Below are positions 54,072 to 62,299 of a stretch of 64,000 nucleotides of DNA, one piece after another. Origin of the DNA: Lachnospiraceae bacterium. Lineage in GTDB: Bacteria > Bacillota > Clostridia > Lachnospirales > Lachnospiraceae. The translations under genes and the position numbers were made by a program. Within the stretch, counting starts at the first letter, position 1. Each line of letters begins with the position of its first letter. The DNA lies in assembly GCA_902362715.1 (NCBI GenBank), contig CABIXN010000005.1:68079-132078 (forward strand), given 5' to 3'. Under the pieces are notes generated by a model. It made no database searches. It was not told the DNA's origin and saw nothing but the letters and a program-made list of their open reading frames with translations.

Positions 54072-54824
54072 TTACACTTCTTGTTTTTTTAAACATTCCC
54101 GGGCAATAAAATATACCCGTTCACATTCCGGTCCGGGACTGTTTCCCTCTTCATCTGTCACAGCTAATAGCTCAAGTCCGGCCTGCTTTAACAGCTGTTC
54201 AATCTTTGAAAGTTCATATGCTCTCTGGTAATGGAACTCTTCATATCTGCGGAACAGCCCCGCTTCCTCCTCAATAAATAACGTCAGTGCATATTCATTT
54301 ATGGAAGATTCCTCATCAAAATAGTTTTCCCAGATAAAGCTGGCATGTTCTCTGTTCTCACAGATTACAGCATCCCCGATGACCTGGCTGTATTTATAAA
54401 TTGTGTTTAAATCAAAAACAAAGATTCCGCCGGGATCCAGATAATTATTAACAAGCAAAAAAACAGTAAGCAGCTCTTCCTCCTCCAGAAGATAGTTCAC
54501 AGAGTCGCAGACACTTACCACTGCGCCCACAGTGCCGTACAGCTCAAATTCCCTCATATCCTGCTGCAGGTACAAAATCCCTTCTGTATCCTGCCTTCCT
54601 GCCACTTCCAGCATTTCTTCTGATAAATCCACGCCGATCATATCATAGCCCTTTTTGCTGAGAAACCGGGTAATTTTCCCGGTTCCGCAGCCAAGATCCA
54701 GCACCAGACCGTCATTGATCCCATGTTCTTTTAAAATTTTCCACAAATAATTTCCCCACAATTCATAGGGAACATTATCCATAAATGTATCATATACTTC
54801 CGCAAATCCGGTATACGCTTCCAT
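54072..54824 (-). CDS. Class I SAM-dependent methyltransferase
   Basis: The 250-residue protein has the SAM motif LVLDLGCGTGKITRFL at about residues 40-55, IGVDLSEEML (acidic residue for the ribose) and a methyltransf_25 layout. The target is unknown. It lies between DUF1002 and hslO on one strand, ten bases after the former. Confidence 0.85.
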   Translation of the reverse strand: MEAYTGFAEVYDTFMDNVPYELWGNYLWKILKEHGINDGLVLDLGCGTGKITRFLSKKGYDMIGVDLSEEMLEVAGRQDTEGILYLQQDMREFELYGTVGAVVSVCDSVNYLLEEEELLTVFLLVNNYLDPGGIFVFDLNTIYKYSQVIGDAVICENREHASFIWENYFDEESSINEYALTLFIEEEAGLFRRYEEFHYQRAYELSKIEQLLKQAGLELLAVTDEEGNSPGPECERVYFIARECLKKQEV

Positions 54825-54833
54825 CTGTTCTCC

Positions 54834-55772
54834 TTATAAATTTGAAAAGAAATCTTTGATTGCCTGTATCAGCCTTGCAAAAAATCCTTTTGCTTCACTT
54901 TTTAACGCTTCTGTATCAATATTCATACCAAGATCAGATAACTTATCATAAATATTCTGCGCCTGCTGTTTTAAACTGTCAAGATCCAGGTCCAAATCAT
55001 CAATTTTTTCCAGAAGCTCTATGAGTTTTTGCTGCTGCTCTTTGGTGAGAGTTACCTCAAACTTTTCTTCAGCCTCATCAATAGCATCCTTCATCTGAGA
55101 CTTGGTTTTCACTTCCCCGCTGACCACCTGCTCCTTTAAATATGCAACCATGCCCTCAATCTGGTCTGTCTTGCCGGTCTCCTCCTCAATCTCTCCGGTA
55201 ATTACCATCTCGTTGACAGCTGCGTCCACCTGTTCCTCATCTATTTCCTCACCGCTCATCACCGTATAAGCCTCGATTACACCCACCAGCGCCGCGGTTC
55301 CGGAAATTTCAAAAGGCGCCGCCACAATGGCCTTAGCATCCTCCATCCCCGCTGTCACCATAGCGTTTTCATACATTCCGGTGGTACAGTAATTAATATT
55401 CTTTGTAGTTACATTCACGCCGCTTCCTTTGTCACCTTTTAAAACAACAACAGAGGATAAGGCATTGGTTCCGATTTTACTTTTTGGAATATAATCGTCC
55501 AGATATTTGTGCTCCTGATCATTGGAAATATAAACTACATCGTAATCATCCAGACTGCCATCTTTCACACCAAGCAGCTCTAGTACGGCAGATCTTTGTT
55601 TTGCAGAAAGATCCTCTCCAAGCGCTAAGTACGGTTTGTCCCCCTGCGAAACAACCACTTCTCCGTCATTCCCTGATGCATCCGAAGTCTTTGCAAAAGA
55701 AGTAACTCCCATTCCCACTGACAATGCACCTGCCAGCAATAAGCAAAATCCCTTTTTCCAGTATTTTTTCAT
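54834..55772 (-). CDS. Secreted DUF1002 protein
   Basis: The 312-residue protein has a signal peptide (residues 1-27, KKGFCLLLAGALSVGMGVTSFA) and a DUF1002 domain, recognisable from QRSAVLELLGV, TTGMYENAMVTAGMEDAKAIVAAPFEISGTAAL and EAYTVMSGEEID. The C-terminal 120 residues form a charged helical region. Its function is unknown; it is conserved in Firmicutes. Confidence 0.85.
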   Translation of the reverse strand: MKKYWKKGFCLLLAGALSVGMGVTSFAKTSDASGNDGEVVVSQGDKPYLALGEDLSAKQRSAVLELLGVKDGSLDDYDVVYISNDQEHKYLDDYIPKSKIGTNALSSVVVLKGDKGSGVNVTTKNINYCTTGMYENAMVTAGMEDAKAIVAAPFEISGTAALVGVIEAYTVMSGEEIDEEQVDAAVNEMVITGEIEEETGKTDQIEGMVAYLKEQVVSGEVKTKSQMKDAIDEAEEKFEVTLTKEQQQKLIELLEKIDDLDLDLDSLKQQAQNIYDKLSDLGMNIDTEALKSEAKGFFARLIQAIKDFFSNL

Positions 55773-55798
55773 GCCATCACTCCTTAAATTTTATAATA

Positions 55799-57565
55799 TT
55801 AACAAAAACCGGTAACTTTTATCTGCAGACTTTCCGTTCCCTGATAGCAGTTTATATCCGGATAATAAGTCATATGCATACGGATTCCGGGTACATGTCT
55901 GCCTGACAGCAGACCTTCTGCTTTTACATTGCCATATTTCTGCGCAACAGACAACTCTAAATTTTTTGGATCTCCAAAATATACGCCCTCTATTCGGCTT
56001 CCATGCTGGCTTAACAGATTCATTTTTACCACATTTTGATCCTTCCCCAGAATCCGCAGCGAACAGATTTCCAGATTATGATCTGCAAATACCGGTTTTT
56101 CATTACTTTTTCCAAAAGGCTCTAACTGCTCTAGCTGCAGAATCAGCTTTTTTGTTATGTAGTCTACAGGCATCGGCACATCAATCACTATTTTGGGAAT
56201 CAGATCTTCCTTTGAAAGCTTGGCATTGCGGTTCAGACACTGCCGCAGCAGTTCTATATTCTCTTCCGGCAGAGAAAACCCTGCAGCCATGGGGTGTCCG
56301 CCAAATCCTGTGAACAGCTCCCTGCACTTATTCAGTTCTTCATACATGGAATAACACTCAATGGAACGCCCGGAGCCTTTGGCCCCCTGCTCTCCTCTGG
56401 TAATTACAAGCGCCGGTCTGTGATAGGCTTCTCTTAACCGGCCTGCCACAATTCCTGCAAGACTTTCGTGGCAGTCCGGCAGAAAAACAACTAACACTTT
56501 ATCATCCTGCATATGCTTTTTTTGGATTTCCCCCCTGGCTTCTTCCACAGCCAGCACCGTCATATCCTTTCGCTCTTCATTGAGCGCCGTCAGCTCTGAG
56601 GCCAGTTTTGCCGCTTCAATTTCATCTTCACACAAAAGCAGCTTTAAAGAACGCCTGGCCGTATCAAGGCGGCCGCTGGCATTTAAACAGGGCCCGATCT
56701 TAAATCCGATATGATAGGCTTTGATGGACCCAAACGTCAGCTTATTTTGTAAAATCAACGCCTTCATCCCCGGATTTGACGTATGATTCAGCATTTCAAG
56801 CCCCAGTTTCACAAGGATTCTGTTTTCATCCTGAAGATCCATCACATCCCCCACTGTGGCAAATCCCGCATTTTCGATAAATATATCTGCTTCTGCCGGG
56901 TTAATGCCGGACACTTCATATAATACCTGTACAAATTTATATGCCACAGATGCACCGCACAGACCTTTAAAGGGATATCTGCATTCCTGCTGTTTTGGAT
57001 TTACCACCGCATCCGCTTCTGTGGACAGATATACTATGGCTCCGTCTTCTTCCCGGTAGGGAATATCATGGTGATCCGTCACCACCACTGTCATCCCCAG
57101 CTGTTTTGCCATATGAATGGGTTCAATAGCTGAAATACCGTTGTCGCAGGTTAAAATTGTATCAATTCCCTGCTCCTCTGCCTGAGTAATCAGGTGCTCA
57201 TTGATGCCGTACCCGTCTTTCATCCGGTCCGGTATCACAATATCCACCCGGGCGCCGCACCGCCTTAGTGCTTTCAGCAAAATATAGGATGCCTGCACAC
57301 CGTCGATATCATAATCTCCGATAATCCTTATTTTTTTCCCGCTGTTTATTTTATTCCTGATGATTTTTGCGGCTTTTACCACATCCTTCATCAGATGGGG
57401 ATCATAAAGATCCTCCTTCCTGCCATTTAGATAATACCAGATCTGCTCTGTCTGAGTCAGATTCCGGTTTCGGATGACCCGGGCTATTACCGGATCAATG
57501 CCAAATTCCTTTCCGATAGCCTGAAAATCCGCATGTTTTCCTGCTACCACCCATTTTTCTTCCAT
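55799..57565 (-). CDS. recJ: Single-stranded-DNA-specific exonuclease RecJ
   Basis: This 588-residue DHH-family 5'-3' exonuclease acts in recombination and repair. IIGDYDIDGVQASYILL holds the first metal motif, VVTDHHDIPYREED is the DHH motif, CGASVAYKF and the DHHA1-type GFGGHPMAAGFSL are present. The ATG at 57565 overlaps the truA stop (TGATG). The frame is open seven codons further upstream, but the overlap favours 57565. Confidence 0.92.
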   Translation of the reverse strand: MEEKWVVAGKHADFQAIGKEFGIDPVIARVIRNRNLTQTEQIWYYLNGRKEDLYDPHLMKDVVKAAKIIRNKINSGKKIRIIGDYDIDGVQASYILLKALRRCGARVDIVIPDRMKDGYGINEHLITQAEEQGIDTILTCDNGISAIEPIHMAKQLGMTVVVTDHHDIPYREEDGAIVYLSTEADAVVNPKQQECRYPFKGLCGASVAYKFVQVLYEVSGINPAEADIFIENAGFATVGDVMDLQDENRILVKLGLEMLNHTSNPGMKALILQNKLTFGSIKAYHIGFKIGPCLNASGRLDTARRSLKLLLCEDEIEAAKLASELTALNEERKDMTVLAVEEARGEIQKKHMQDDKVLVVFLPDCHESLAGIVAGRLREAYHRPALVITRGEQGAKGSGRSIECYSMYEELNKCRELFTGFGGHPMAAGFSLPEENIELLRQCLNRNAKLSKEDLIPKIVIDVPMPVDYITKKLILQLEQLEPFGKSNEKPVFADHNLEICSLRILGKDQNVVKMNLLSQHGSRIEGVYFGDPKNLELSVAQKYGNVKAEGLLSGRHVPGIRMHMTYYPDINCYQGTESLQIKVTGFC

Positions 57566-58320
57566 CAATCGTAATTCACTTCCCACAAAGTCAGTCCCTG
57601 GGAGGGCATTTTCATTCCTGCTCTCTGACGGTCCTTTGACTTTAGTATTTCTGTCATTTCTTCTGCACTGCGCATTCCGCTTCCTGTCTCCACCAGCGTT
57701 CCGGTGAGAATCCGGACCATATTCTGTAAAAAACCGCTGCCGGTAAACGAAAGTCTTACCTCCGGCCCCAGCTGCTCAATTTGGATACTGTATATTGTCC
57801 GCACAGTAGATTTTTTCATTTTGGGGTTTCCGCAAAACGCTGCAAAATCATGTTCCCCGCACAAAACTTCTGCCGCCTGCCTCATGGCCTCTATATTTAA
57901 AGGCTCTGCCATCTGCCAGACATACCGGCGTTCAAATACATTTGGAATTTGAGAATTCCAGATACGGTATACATATGTTTTCCTGCATACATTTAAACGG
58001 CTGTGGAAACGTTCAGAGGCCTCCTGCGCCCGAAGTACTGCAATATCTTCCGGGAGATATTCATTTAACATCTCTGCCAGATCCCCAAAATTTCCGCCAA
58101 ACCGCTCTGCTTCTTCTTTTTTCAGGTGGAAATTAGCTACCTGGCATCTGGCATGCACTCCGGCATCGGTTCTGCCAGAGCCGTAAATCTCAATATCCCG
58201 TCCAAACTGCCTGGACAATATCTTTTCCAGTTTTCCCTGAATGGTCTGATCTGTCAGCTTCTGCCTCTGCCATCCCCGATAACGGGTTCCTTCGTACTGT
58301 ATATATAATTTTATGTTCAT
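57565..58320 (-). CDS. truA: tRNA pseudouridine synthase A
   Basis: The 251-residue enzyme makes pseudouridine at positions 38-40 of tRNA anticodon arms. YEGTRYRGWQRQ is the N-terminal signature, GSGRTDAGVHARCQVANF contains the catalytic Asp, and GSGFLQNMVRILTGTLVETG is the conserved C-terminal part. Length is normal. It is co-translated with recJ. Confidence 0.95.
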   Translation of the reverse strand: MNIKLYIQYEGTRYRGWQRQKLTDQTIQGKLEKILSRQFGRDIEIYGSGRTDAGVHARCQVANFHLKKEEAERFGGNFGDLAEMLNEYLPEDIAVLRAQEASERFHSRLNVCRKTYVYRIWNSQIPNVFERRYVWQMAEPLNIEAMRQAAEVLCGEHDFAAFCGNPKMKKSTVRTIYSIQIEQLGPEVRLSFTGSGFLQNMVRILTGTLVETGSGMRSAEEMTEILKSKDRQRAGMKMPSQGLTLWEVNYD

Positions 58321-58411
58321 AGTCTTTCCTTATCTTTGCTCCAGTGCGCACCGGCACACAAAATGTGTGCTTATGCTGCAGGGGTGTTTGGAGAACTTTC
58401 CCAATAACATA

Positions 58412-58454
58412 AACGGAGGAAAATGCTTCGCTCTTCAAATCATTTTCCCCCGTT
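58412..58454. terminator. Hairpin between truA and the foldase gene
   Basis: AACGGAGGAAAATG (58412-58425) pairs with CATTTTCCCCCGTT (58441-58454). A second stem TATTCCCT/AGGGAATA lies at 58478-58502, just after the foldase stop. Neither has a strong minus-strand T tract, so the order of terminators is uncertain. Confidence 0.5.
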
Positions 58455-58505
58455 CATTAAATTTTTACTGCCTTTGCTATTCCCTGTACCCAGTAGGGAA
58501 TACCG

Positions 58506-59711
58506 TTATTTCTCTTGGCCGCTGTCAGATTCCGTATTGTTATCAGAATCTGAATCGCTGCTTGTATCCGCATAAGTAACCTTCGCGTTCTCGGCAGCTT
58601 CCGGAAGCGCCTTATAATATTCCGCATAGTTTAAGATCAGATAATCTTTTCCGCCGCACTGTTTTATAAAATCAGACTCAGACATGCTGTACTGCTGAGC
58701 ATAGTACTGCACAAAAGAAATAAATTCGCTGGATGGCACCTTACATTTAAGTTCTCTTACAAGCTCTTCCAAAACCAGCTCTTCCTTTACACTGGATTCC
58801 AGCTCTGTCTTCAGCGTCTTTTCATACTCATCCACAGACTGTCCGTACATGTTCTTAATATAATCCTCCAGCTCCATTCCGTACTGTGTGCAGCTCTCTT
58901 CATAAGAATCCATCGTCTGCTGTACCCGCTCTTCAACCAGGCCGTCCGGAATCTTAATTTCTGATTTTCCAACCAGCTTTTCAAGAAATGCTTTCTGTAC
59001 CGCCACATCTCTCTGGTTTTCCAGGCTGTCCTTCATTCTGTCCTTGAATGCTTTCACTGTGCTGAGACCATAGGTTGTTGAGAAATTTTCTTTTACATAA
59101 TCATCTGTAAGATGATCATAATCCATAGTTTCGGCATTGTAAACTTTATTGATTTTTACTTTAAATACAGAATCTTTTCCTGCCAGATCTTTATTTGCAG
59201 AATAGTCATCCGGGAATTTCAGATTAAGGGTAACTTCCTCGCCGGCTTTATGTCCCACAAGTCCGTCTTCAAATCCGTCAATAAAGCTGCCGGAGCCTAA
59301 CGTCAGGTCAGCCCCTTCTGCGCTTCCGCCGTCAAACTCTTTTCCGTCAACGGTTCCTGTATAATCAATATTAACTTTGGAGCCGTCTTCTGCTTTGCCG
59401 TCCGTCTCCACATAATTGGGGTACTGGGCCAGTGTAGTATTGGCTGCCGTCTTTACATTCTCATCTGTTACTTCCAAAGACTTGTCTACTTCTACCGCAA
59501 TGTCCTTATAATCTCCAAGCTTTACATAATCCTGAACATCATAGTCCGTACTTTTCAACATATCCTTTGCTTTATAATTTGTAGGTTCATTTTCAAGAGA
59601 ATAGGCTTCTGAACTTGAACTGTTCGTCTCATCCTCTTTGTTTCCGCATCCGGCAAACACTACGGAAACAGTCATAGCTGCTGCCAGAAGCATAATCAAT
59701 TTTTTCTTCAT
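58506..59711 (-). CDS. Exported trigger-factor-like peptidyl-prolyl isomerase lipoprotein
   Basis: The 401-residue protein has a lipobox (SVVFAGC) after a signal peptide, then an FKBP domain (NIDYTGTVDGKEFDGGS, GFIDGFEDGLVGHKAGEE region) and a C-terminal helical domain like that of trigger factor. The N-terminal ribosome-binding domain of cytoplasmic trigger factor is missing. It probably folds secreted proteins outside the membrane. Its end is Ser/Asp-rich. The start at 59711 follows AAAGGACAAAAATA; a longer in-frame start lacks a site. Confidence 0.85.
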   Translation of the reverse strand: MKKKLIMLLAAAMTVSVVFAGCGNKEDETNSSSSEAYSLENEPTNYKAKDMLKSTDYDVQDYVKLGDYKDIAVEVDKSLEVTDENVKTAANTTLAQYPNYVETDGKAEDGSKVNIDYTGTVDGKEFDGGSAEGADLTLGSGSFIDGFEDGLVGHKAGEEVTLNLKFPDDYSANKDLAGKDSVFKVKINKVYNAETMDYDHLTDDYVKENFSTTYGLSTVKAFKDRMKDSLENQRDVAVQKAFLEKLVGKSEIKIPDGLVEERVQQTMDSYEESCTQYGMELEDYIKNMYGQSVDEYEKTLKTELESSVKEELVLEELVRELKCKVPSSEFISFVQYYAQQYSMSESDFIKQCGGKDYLILNYAEYYKALPEAAENAKVTYADTSSDSDSDNNTESDSGQEK

Positions 59712-59883
59712 TATTTTTGTCCTTTCACTCCATAAATAGCGCTTTTCTATGGATATGCATTTTGACATATCATTATCAAGATATCATAATTTGCCTCAAA
59801 AAGGAAGACTCTATTGATTTTTAGGACAAACAATGTTACAATTACTCGAATGTTGAACGAATTAAATAAGGGAGGGTATTGCA

Positions 59884-60327
59884 TTGAGTCCAGCAGTTAT
59901 TTCATTAATTATAGTTGCTGCTGCCGTTATCGTTGTCTTAATTATTTTCTATTTCCTAGGCAAAAAAATGCAGAGGAAACGCGATGAGCAGCAGGAAACC
60001 ATAGAGAGCATGAAGCAGACTATATCCATGCTTGTTATTGATAAAAAGAAGCTTCCGCTGAAGGCTTCCGGACTTCCCCAGCAGATGATCGACCAGTCAC
60101 CCTGGTATCTGCGCAGATCCAAAGTTCCGGTAGTAAAAGCAAAAGTCGGACCAAAAATCATGCTTTTTGTAGCTGAAAACGAAATCTTCGCTGAGATTCC
60201 TCTGAAAAAGGAAGTAAAAGCAACCGTCAGCGGTCTTTACATCACCGGAATCCGTGGAATCCGTGGACCAATCGAAAAGCCTGTGAAAAAGCGCGGATTT
60301 TTCGCAAGACTTATGGGACAAAAATAA
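59884..60327 (+). CDS. Conserved membrane-anchored protein of unknown function
   Basis: This 147-residue protein starts at a TTG, with GGGAGGG seven bases upstream. Residues 3-27 form one membrane helix, followed by a charged linker (GKKMQRKRDEQQE) and a beta-rich soluble part with KVPVVKAKVGPKIMLFV and GLYITGIRGIRGP. No named family is recognised, though proteins of this type are common in Lachnospiraceae. The gene is the last clearly chromosomal one before the island and is followed by a good terminator. Confidence 0.7.
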   Translation: MSPAVISLIIVAAAVIVVLIIFYFLGKKMQRKRDEQQETIESMKQTISMLVIDKKKLPLKASGLPQQMIDQSPWYLRRSKVPVVKAKVGPKIMLFVAENEIFAEIPLKKEVKATVSGLYITGIRGIRGPIEKPVKKRGFFARLMGQK

Positions 60328-60353
60328 AAAACAAAAAATCGCACTTACGGTAT

Positions 60354-60390
60354 TTGAGGCACCTTTTTTACAAAGGTGCCTCAATGTTTT
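60354..60390 (+). terminator. Terminator of the last chromosomal gene
   Basis: TTGAGGCACCTTT (60354-60366) and AAAGGTGCCTCAA (60372-60384) form a 13-base-pair perfect stem with a short loop, then TGTTTTAT. Confidence 0.88.
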
Positions 60391-60493
60391 ATATCTTAAA
60401 GAAAAGTATTTGTCTATTTATTGGTAAATTAAAGTAAATTTTATATCTAATTTTCGATTATCCGCATAAACACTATACTTTCAAGTATTTTGA

Positions 60494-60547
60494 AGTATAG
60501 AAAAAACTCATTTTACCACGAATTTACCACGATTGAATGAGCCTTGA
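60494..60547 (+). pseudogene. Possible remnant of a tyrosine integrase C-terminus
   Basis: The last 17 codons before a TGA read HFTTNLPRLNEP at the end, which resembles the tails of tyrosine integrases from clostridial mobile elements. A stop lies immediately upstream in frame (60491-60493), so only the tail remains. It ends just before a plus-strand terminator. The match is from memory and the piece is short. Confidence 0.35.
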
Positions 60548-60603
60548 TATGACCTATAAAATAACACCCAAAAGACATCATTACACCTAAATGGTGTCTT
60601 TTT

Positions 60604-60666
60604 AAAAAGCAGTCAATCCTAAAACTAACTGCTTTGTGTATATGGATATGAAATTGTAAACTAGAA
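60604..60666 (-). repeat. Cassette end repeat, copy 1 (terminator)
   Basis: This 63-base sequence is nearly identical to 62231-62294. It begins with the hairpin AAAGCAGT/ACTGCTTT, which on the minus strand is followed by a T tract and terminates the TfoX-like gene that ends six bases away. Confidence 0.85.
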
Positions 60667-60671
60667 GCTGT

Positions 60672-60992
60672 TTATTTTTTCTTTTTAGGTTTTGGCGTTG
60701 GTAGTTCATCATACATCACATCAAATAACCCCGTCAGAAAATCTTTATTATCAACTTCTTCCACCAATAACATTTCTTTGGCGTTTTCGTATGGAATTTC
60801 ATAAGTAACTGTCGGCATATAAGAAATTGCAGACTTTGTTGGTTTTACAAGTAACCTATCATCATATATACCGCCAACGATTTTTCCACGATAATAAATA
60901 ATAAATTCTCCCATCATTGCACGATATGTTATTTCTTGTAATTCTGATAATTGTTCTAAAACAAATTGTAAATAATCTTTACTTGAAGCCAT
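60672..60992 (-). CDS. TfoX N-terminal-domain protein
   Basis: The 106-residue protein fits the TfoX_N family in length and order: YLQFVLEQLSEL, YRAMMGEFIIYYRGKIVGGIYDDRLLVKPT, and a Lys-rich tail. Stand-alone TfoX_N proteins have no proven role; in Proteobacteria TfoX regulates competence. ATG 60992 follows GGAGGGTTGGAA. It is the last gene of the dfrF module, 26 bases after the SRPBCC gene. Confidence 0.8.
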   Translation of the reverse strand: MASSKDYLQFVLEQLSELQEITYRAMMGEFIIYYRGKIVGGIYDDRLLVKPTKSAISYMPTVTYEIPYENAKEMLLVEEVDNKDFLTGLFDVMYDELPTPKPKKKK

Positions 60993-61018
60993 TTCCAACC
61001 CTCCAATCTTGAATTTTA

Positions 61019-61414
61019 TTATTCCAATGCTTTCTTTAAGTCCAGAACAAATTGCTTTTGTTGTTTTTTCAAATAGGTTTTTACAAAAGGTTTCATAAAC
61101 CACTTTTTAGGTATCACATTTTCTGTAAAGTCTATTTGTGTTTCATTCCCTTTGTCTATAAAAACACCAATCCAATGACCTTTCATGTTGCTATTCTCCA
61201 TATCAAATTCCCAGCGTTTATATGGTTCTGCAACGGTAACGGTAAATGTAGTAGCATATCCATTTTTTGTGTATTCAATAAATTGTTTGTCATTTATTAT
61301 TTCTGTTTTGCTCAAATCACTTCGCCATGAGTTATATTTATCAACAGCTAAAACAATGTTCCAAACTTTTTGAATATCATTACTAATAATTGTATTTATA
61401 TTTGAAATTGCCAC
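61019..61414 (-). CDS. SRPBCC (START-like) domain protein
   Basis: This 131-residue protein is a helix-grip domain: SNDIQKVWNIVLAVDKYNSWRSDLSK at the start, FTVTVAEPYKRWEFDME in the middle, and a long C-terminal helix (VKTYLKKQQKQFVLDLKKAL). Such domains bind hydrophobic ligands. The GTG at 61414 is taken as start because AAAGGGGAA lies ten bases upstream. It lies 83 bases downstream of the dihydrofolate reductase gene. Confidence 0.72.
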   Translation of the reverse strand: MAISNINTIISNDIQKVWNIVLAVDKYNSWRSDLSKTEIINDKQFIEYTKNGYATTFTVTVAEPYKRWEFDMENSNMKGHWIGVFIDKGNETQIDFTENVIPKKWFMKPFVKTYLKKQQKQFVLDLKKALE

Positions 61415-61497
61415 TTTTTCATTTCCCCTTTTCAAACTGGAATTTGTCTTACAACAATTTATATATGCATAAAAAGCAATATATTTATGAAAACACC

Positions 61498-61992
61498 CTA
61501 AATCCAAAATCTACTCAATTCATTTTTCCTTACATAAAATGTTCTCGTATATTTCACTTCCTCACCAAGTGTTTCCCCTATCAAAACTTCAAAATCATTG
61601 ATATCAAATTCTGGAAAGAATGTATCTCCATCTTCAATATTTAAATCTACTTCTGTGATATACATTTTATCTACTATTTGCAAAGCTTCCTTAAATAGTC
61701 CATATCCACCAGATATGTATACATCTCGTCCTTTAGCCAATAATAATGCATCTTCTAATGATTTAACTGAAACTAAATTATCTCCTTGATACTCTGTTGT
61801 GGTGGAAACAACAATATTCATTCTATTAGGCAACGGATGACCGATTTCTTCATAAGACTTTCGCCCCATAATAACCACATTACCCGTTGTTAACTCTCTA
61901 AATTGCTTTTGTTCTCCCTTTATTTTCCATGGTATATTACCATTCTTGCCTATAACATTATTCTTTGACCTCGCAACAATCAAACCTATCAT
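61498..61992 (-). CDS. dfrF: Trimethoprim-resistance-type dihydrofolate reductase (DfrF-like)
   Basis: The 164-residue protein is a dihydrofolate reductase: GLIVARSKNNVIGKNG, IPWKIKGEQKQF (with Glu as the active-site acid), VVIMGRKSYEEIG, NIVVSTTTEYQG and VYISGGYGLFKEAL. From memory the sequence matches DfrF of Enterococcus and Streptococcus very closely. DfrF keeps making tetrahydrofolate in the presence of trimethoprim. The ATG follows GGAGGATGAAATAG. The gene lies in an AT-rich island with module repeats, which supports recent transfer. Confidence 0.88.
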   Translation of the reverse strand: MIGLIVARSKNNVIGKNGNIPWKIKGEQKQFRELTTGNVVIMGRKSYEEIGHPLPNRMNIVVSTTTEYQGDNLVSVKSLEDALLLAKGRDVYISGGYGLFKEALQIVDKMYITEVDLNIEDGDTFFPEFDINDFEVLIGETLGEEVKYTRTFYVRKNELSRFWI

Positions 61993-62034
61993 CTATTTCA
62001 TCCTCCATAATATGATGTCGTACCTGTGATTCCA

Positions 62035-62115
62035 TCAAGTGCACCACATCTTAACAAACTCAAAATTATCTCGAACTAACCAGCTCGACAAATTCAAGTT
62101 TGTCGCTTTCTTCAT
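62035..62115 (-). CDS. Candidate leader peptide upstream of dfrF (26 residues)
   Basis: A 26-residue frame begins MKKATNLNL and ends FVKMWCT. Its ATG lies exactly seven bases after the -10 box, so the predicted transcript would start at or within a base of the ATG (leaderless). The first six codons are identical to those of the leader frame at 62792-62878. It ends 43 bases before dfrF. Confidence 0.5.
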   Translation of the reverse strand: MKKATNLNLSSWLVRDNFEFVKMWCT

Positions 62116-62121
62116 ATCCAC

Positions 62122-62150
62122 ATTATATCATTTTCATATCTGCACCACAA
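62122..62150 (-). promoter_or_regulatory. Promoter of the dfrF module
   Basis: TTGTGG (62145-62150) and TATAAT (62122-62127) are 17 bases apart on the minus strand. The same arrangement occurs at 62885-62913. Confidence 0.8.
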
Positions 62151-62230
62151 TAAAATTTTATGCACCGATAATCTTACTGAACAGCTCTAACAAACACCAT
62201 TTCATCACTCCAATCTGAAATTTAGGTATG

Positions 62231-62294
62231 AAAAAAGCAGTCAATCCTAAGACTAACTGCTTTGTGTATAGAGATATGAAATTGTGAAATAGAA
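62231..62294 (-). repeat. Cassette end repeat, copy 2 (terminator)
   Basis: This copy matches 60604-60666 almost base for base. AAAGCAGT (62234-62241) pairs with ACTGCTTT (62256-62263), and on the minus strand it lies after the alkyltransferase-like gene and ends in T6. Confidence 0.85.
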
Positions 62295-62299
62295 TTTGC

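Larger units (their letters stand above)
60328..60671. other. Junction between chromosome and island, without an intact gene
   Basis: In order: the terminator at 60354-60390, an AT-rich stretch to about 60490, the possible integrase tail at 60494-60547, a plus-strand hairpin AAAGACATCATT/AAATGGTGTCTTT with T5 (60571-60603), and the first copy of the cassette end repeat (60604-60666). Confidence 0.6.
61993..62299. other. Upstream region of the dfrF module and end of the next module
   Basis: No larger gene is seen here. It holds the dfrF ribosome site, the leader peptide 62035-62115, the promoter at 62122-62150, a short AT-rich link, and the second cassette end repeat (62231-62294). Confidence 0.7.
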
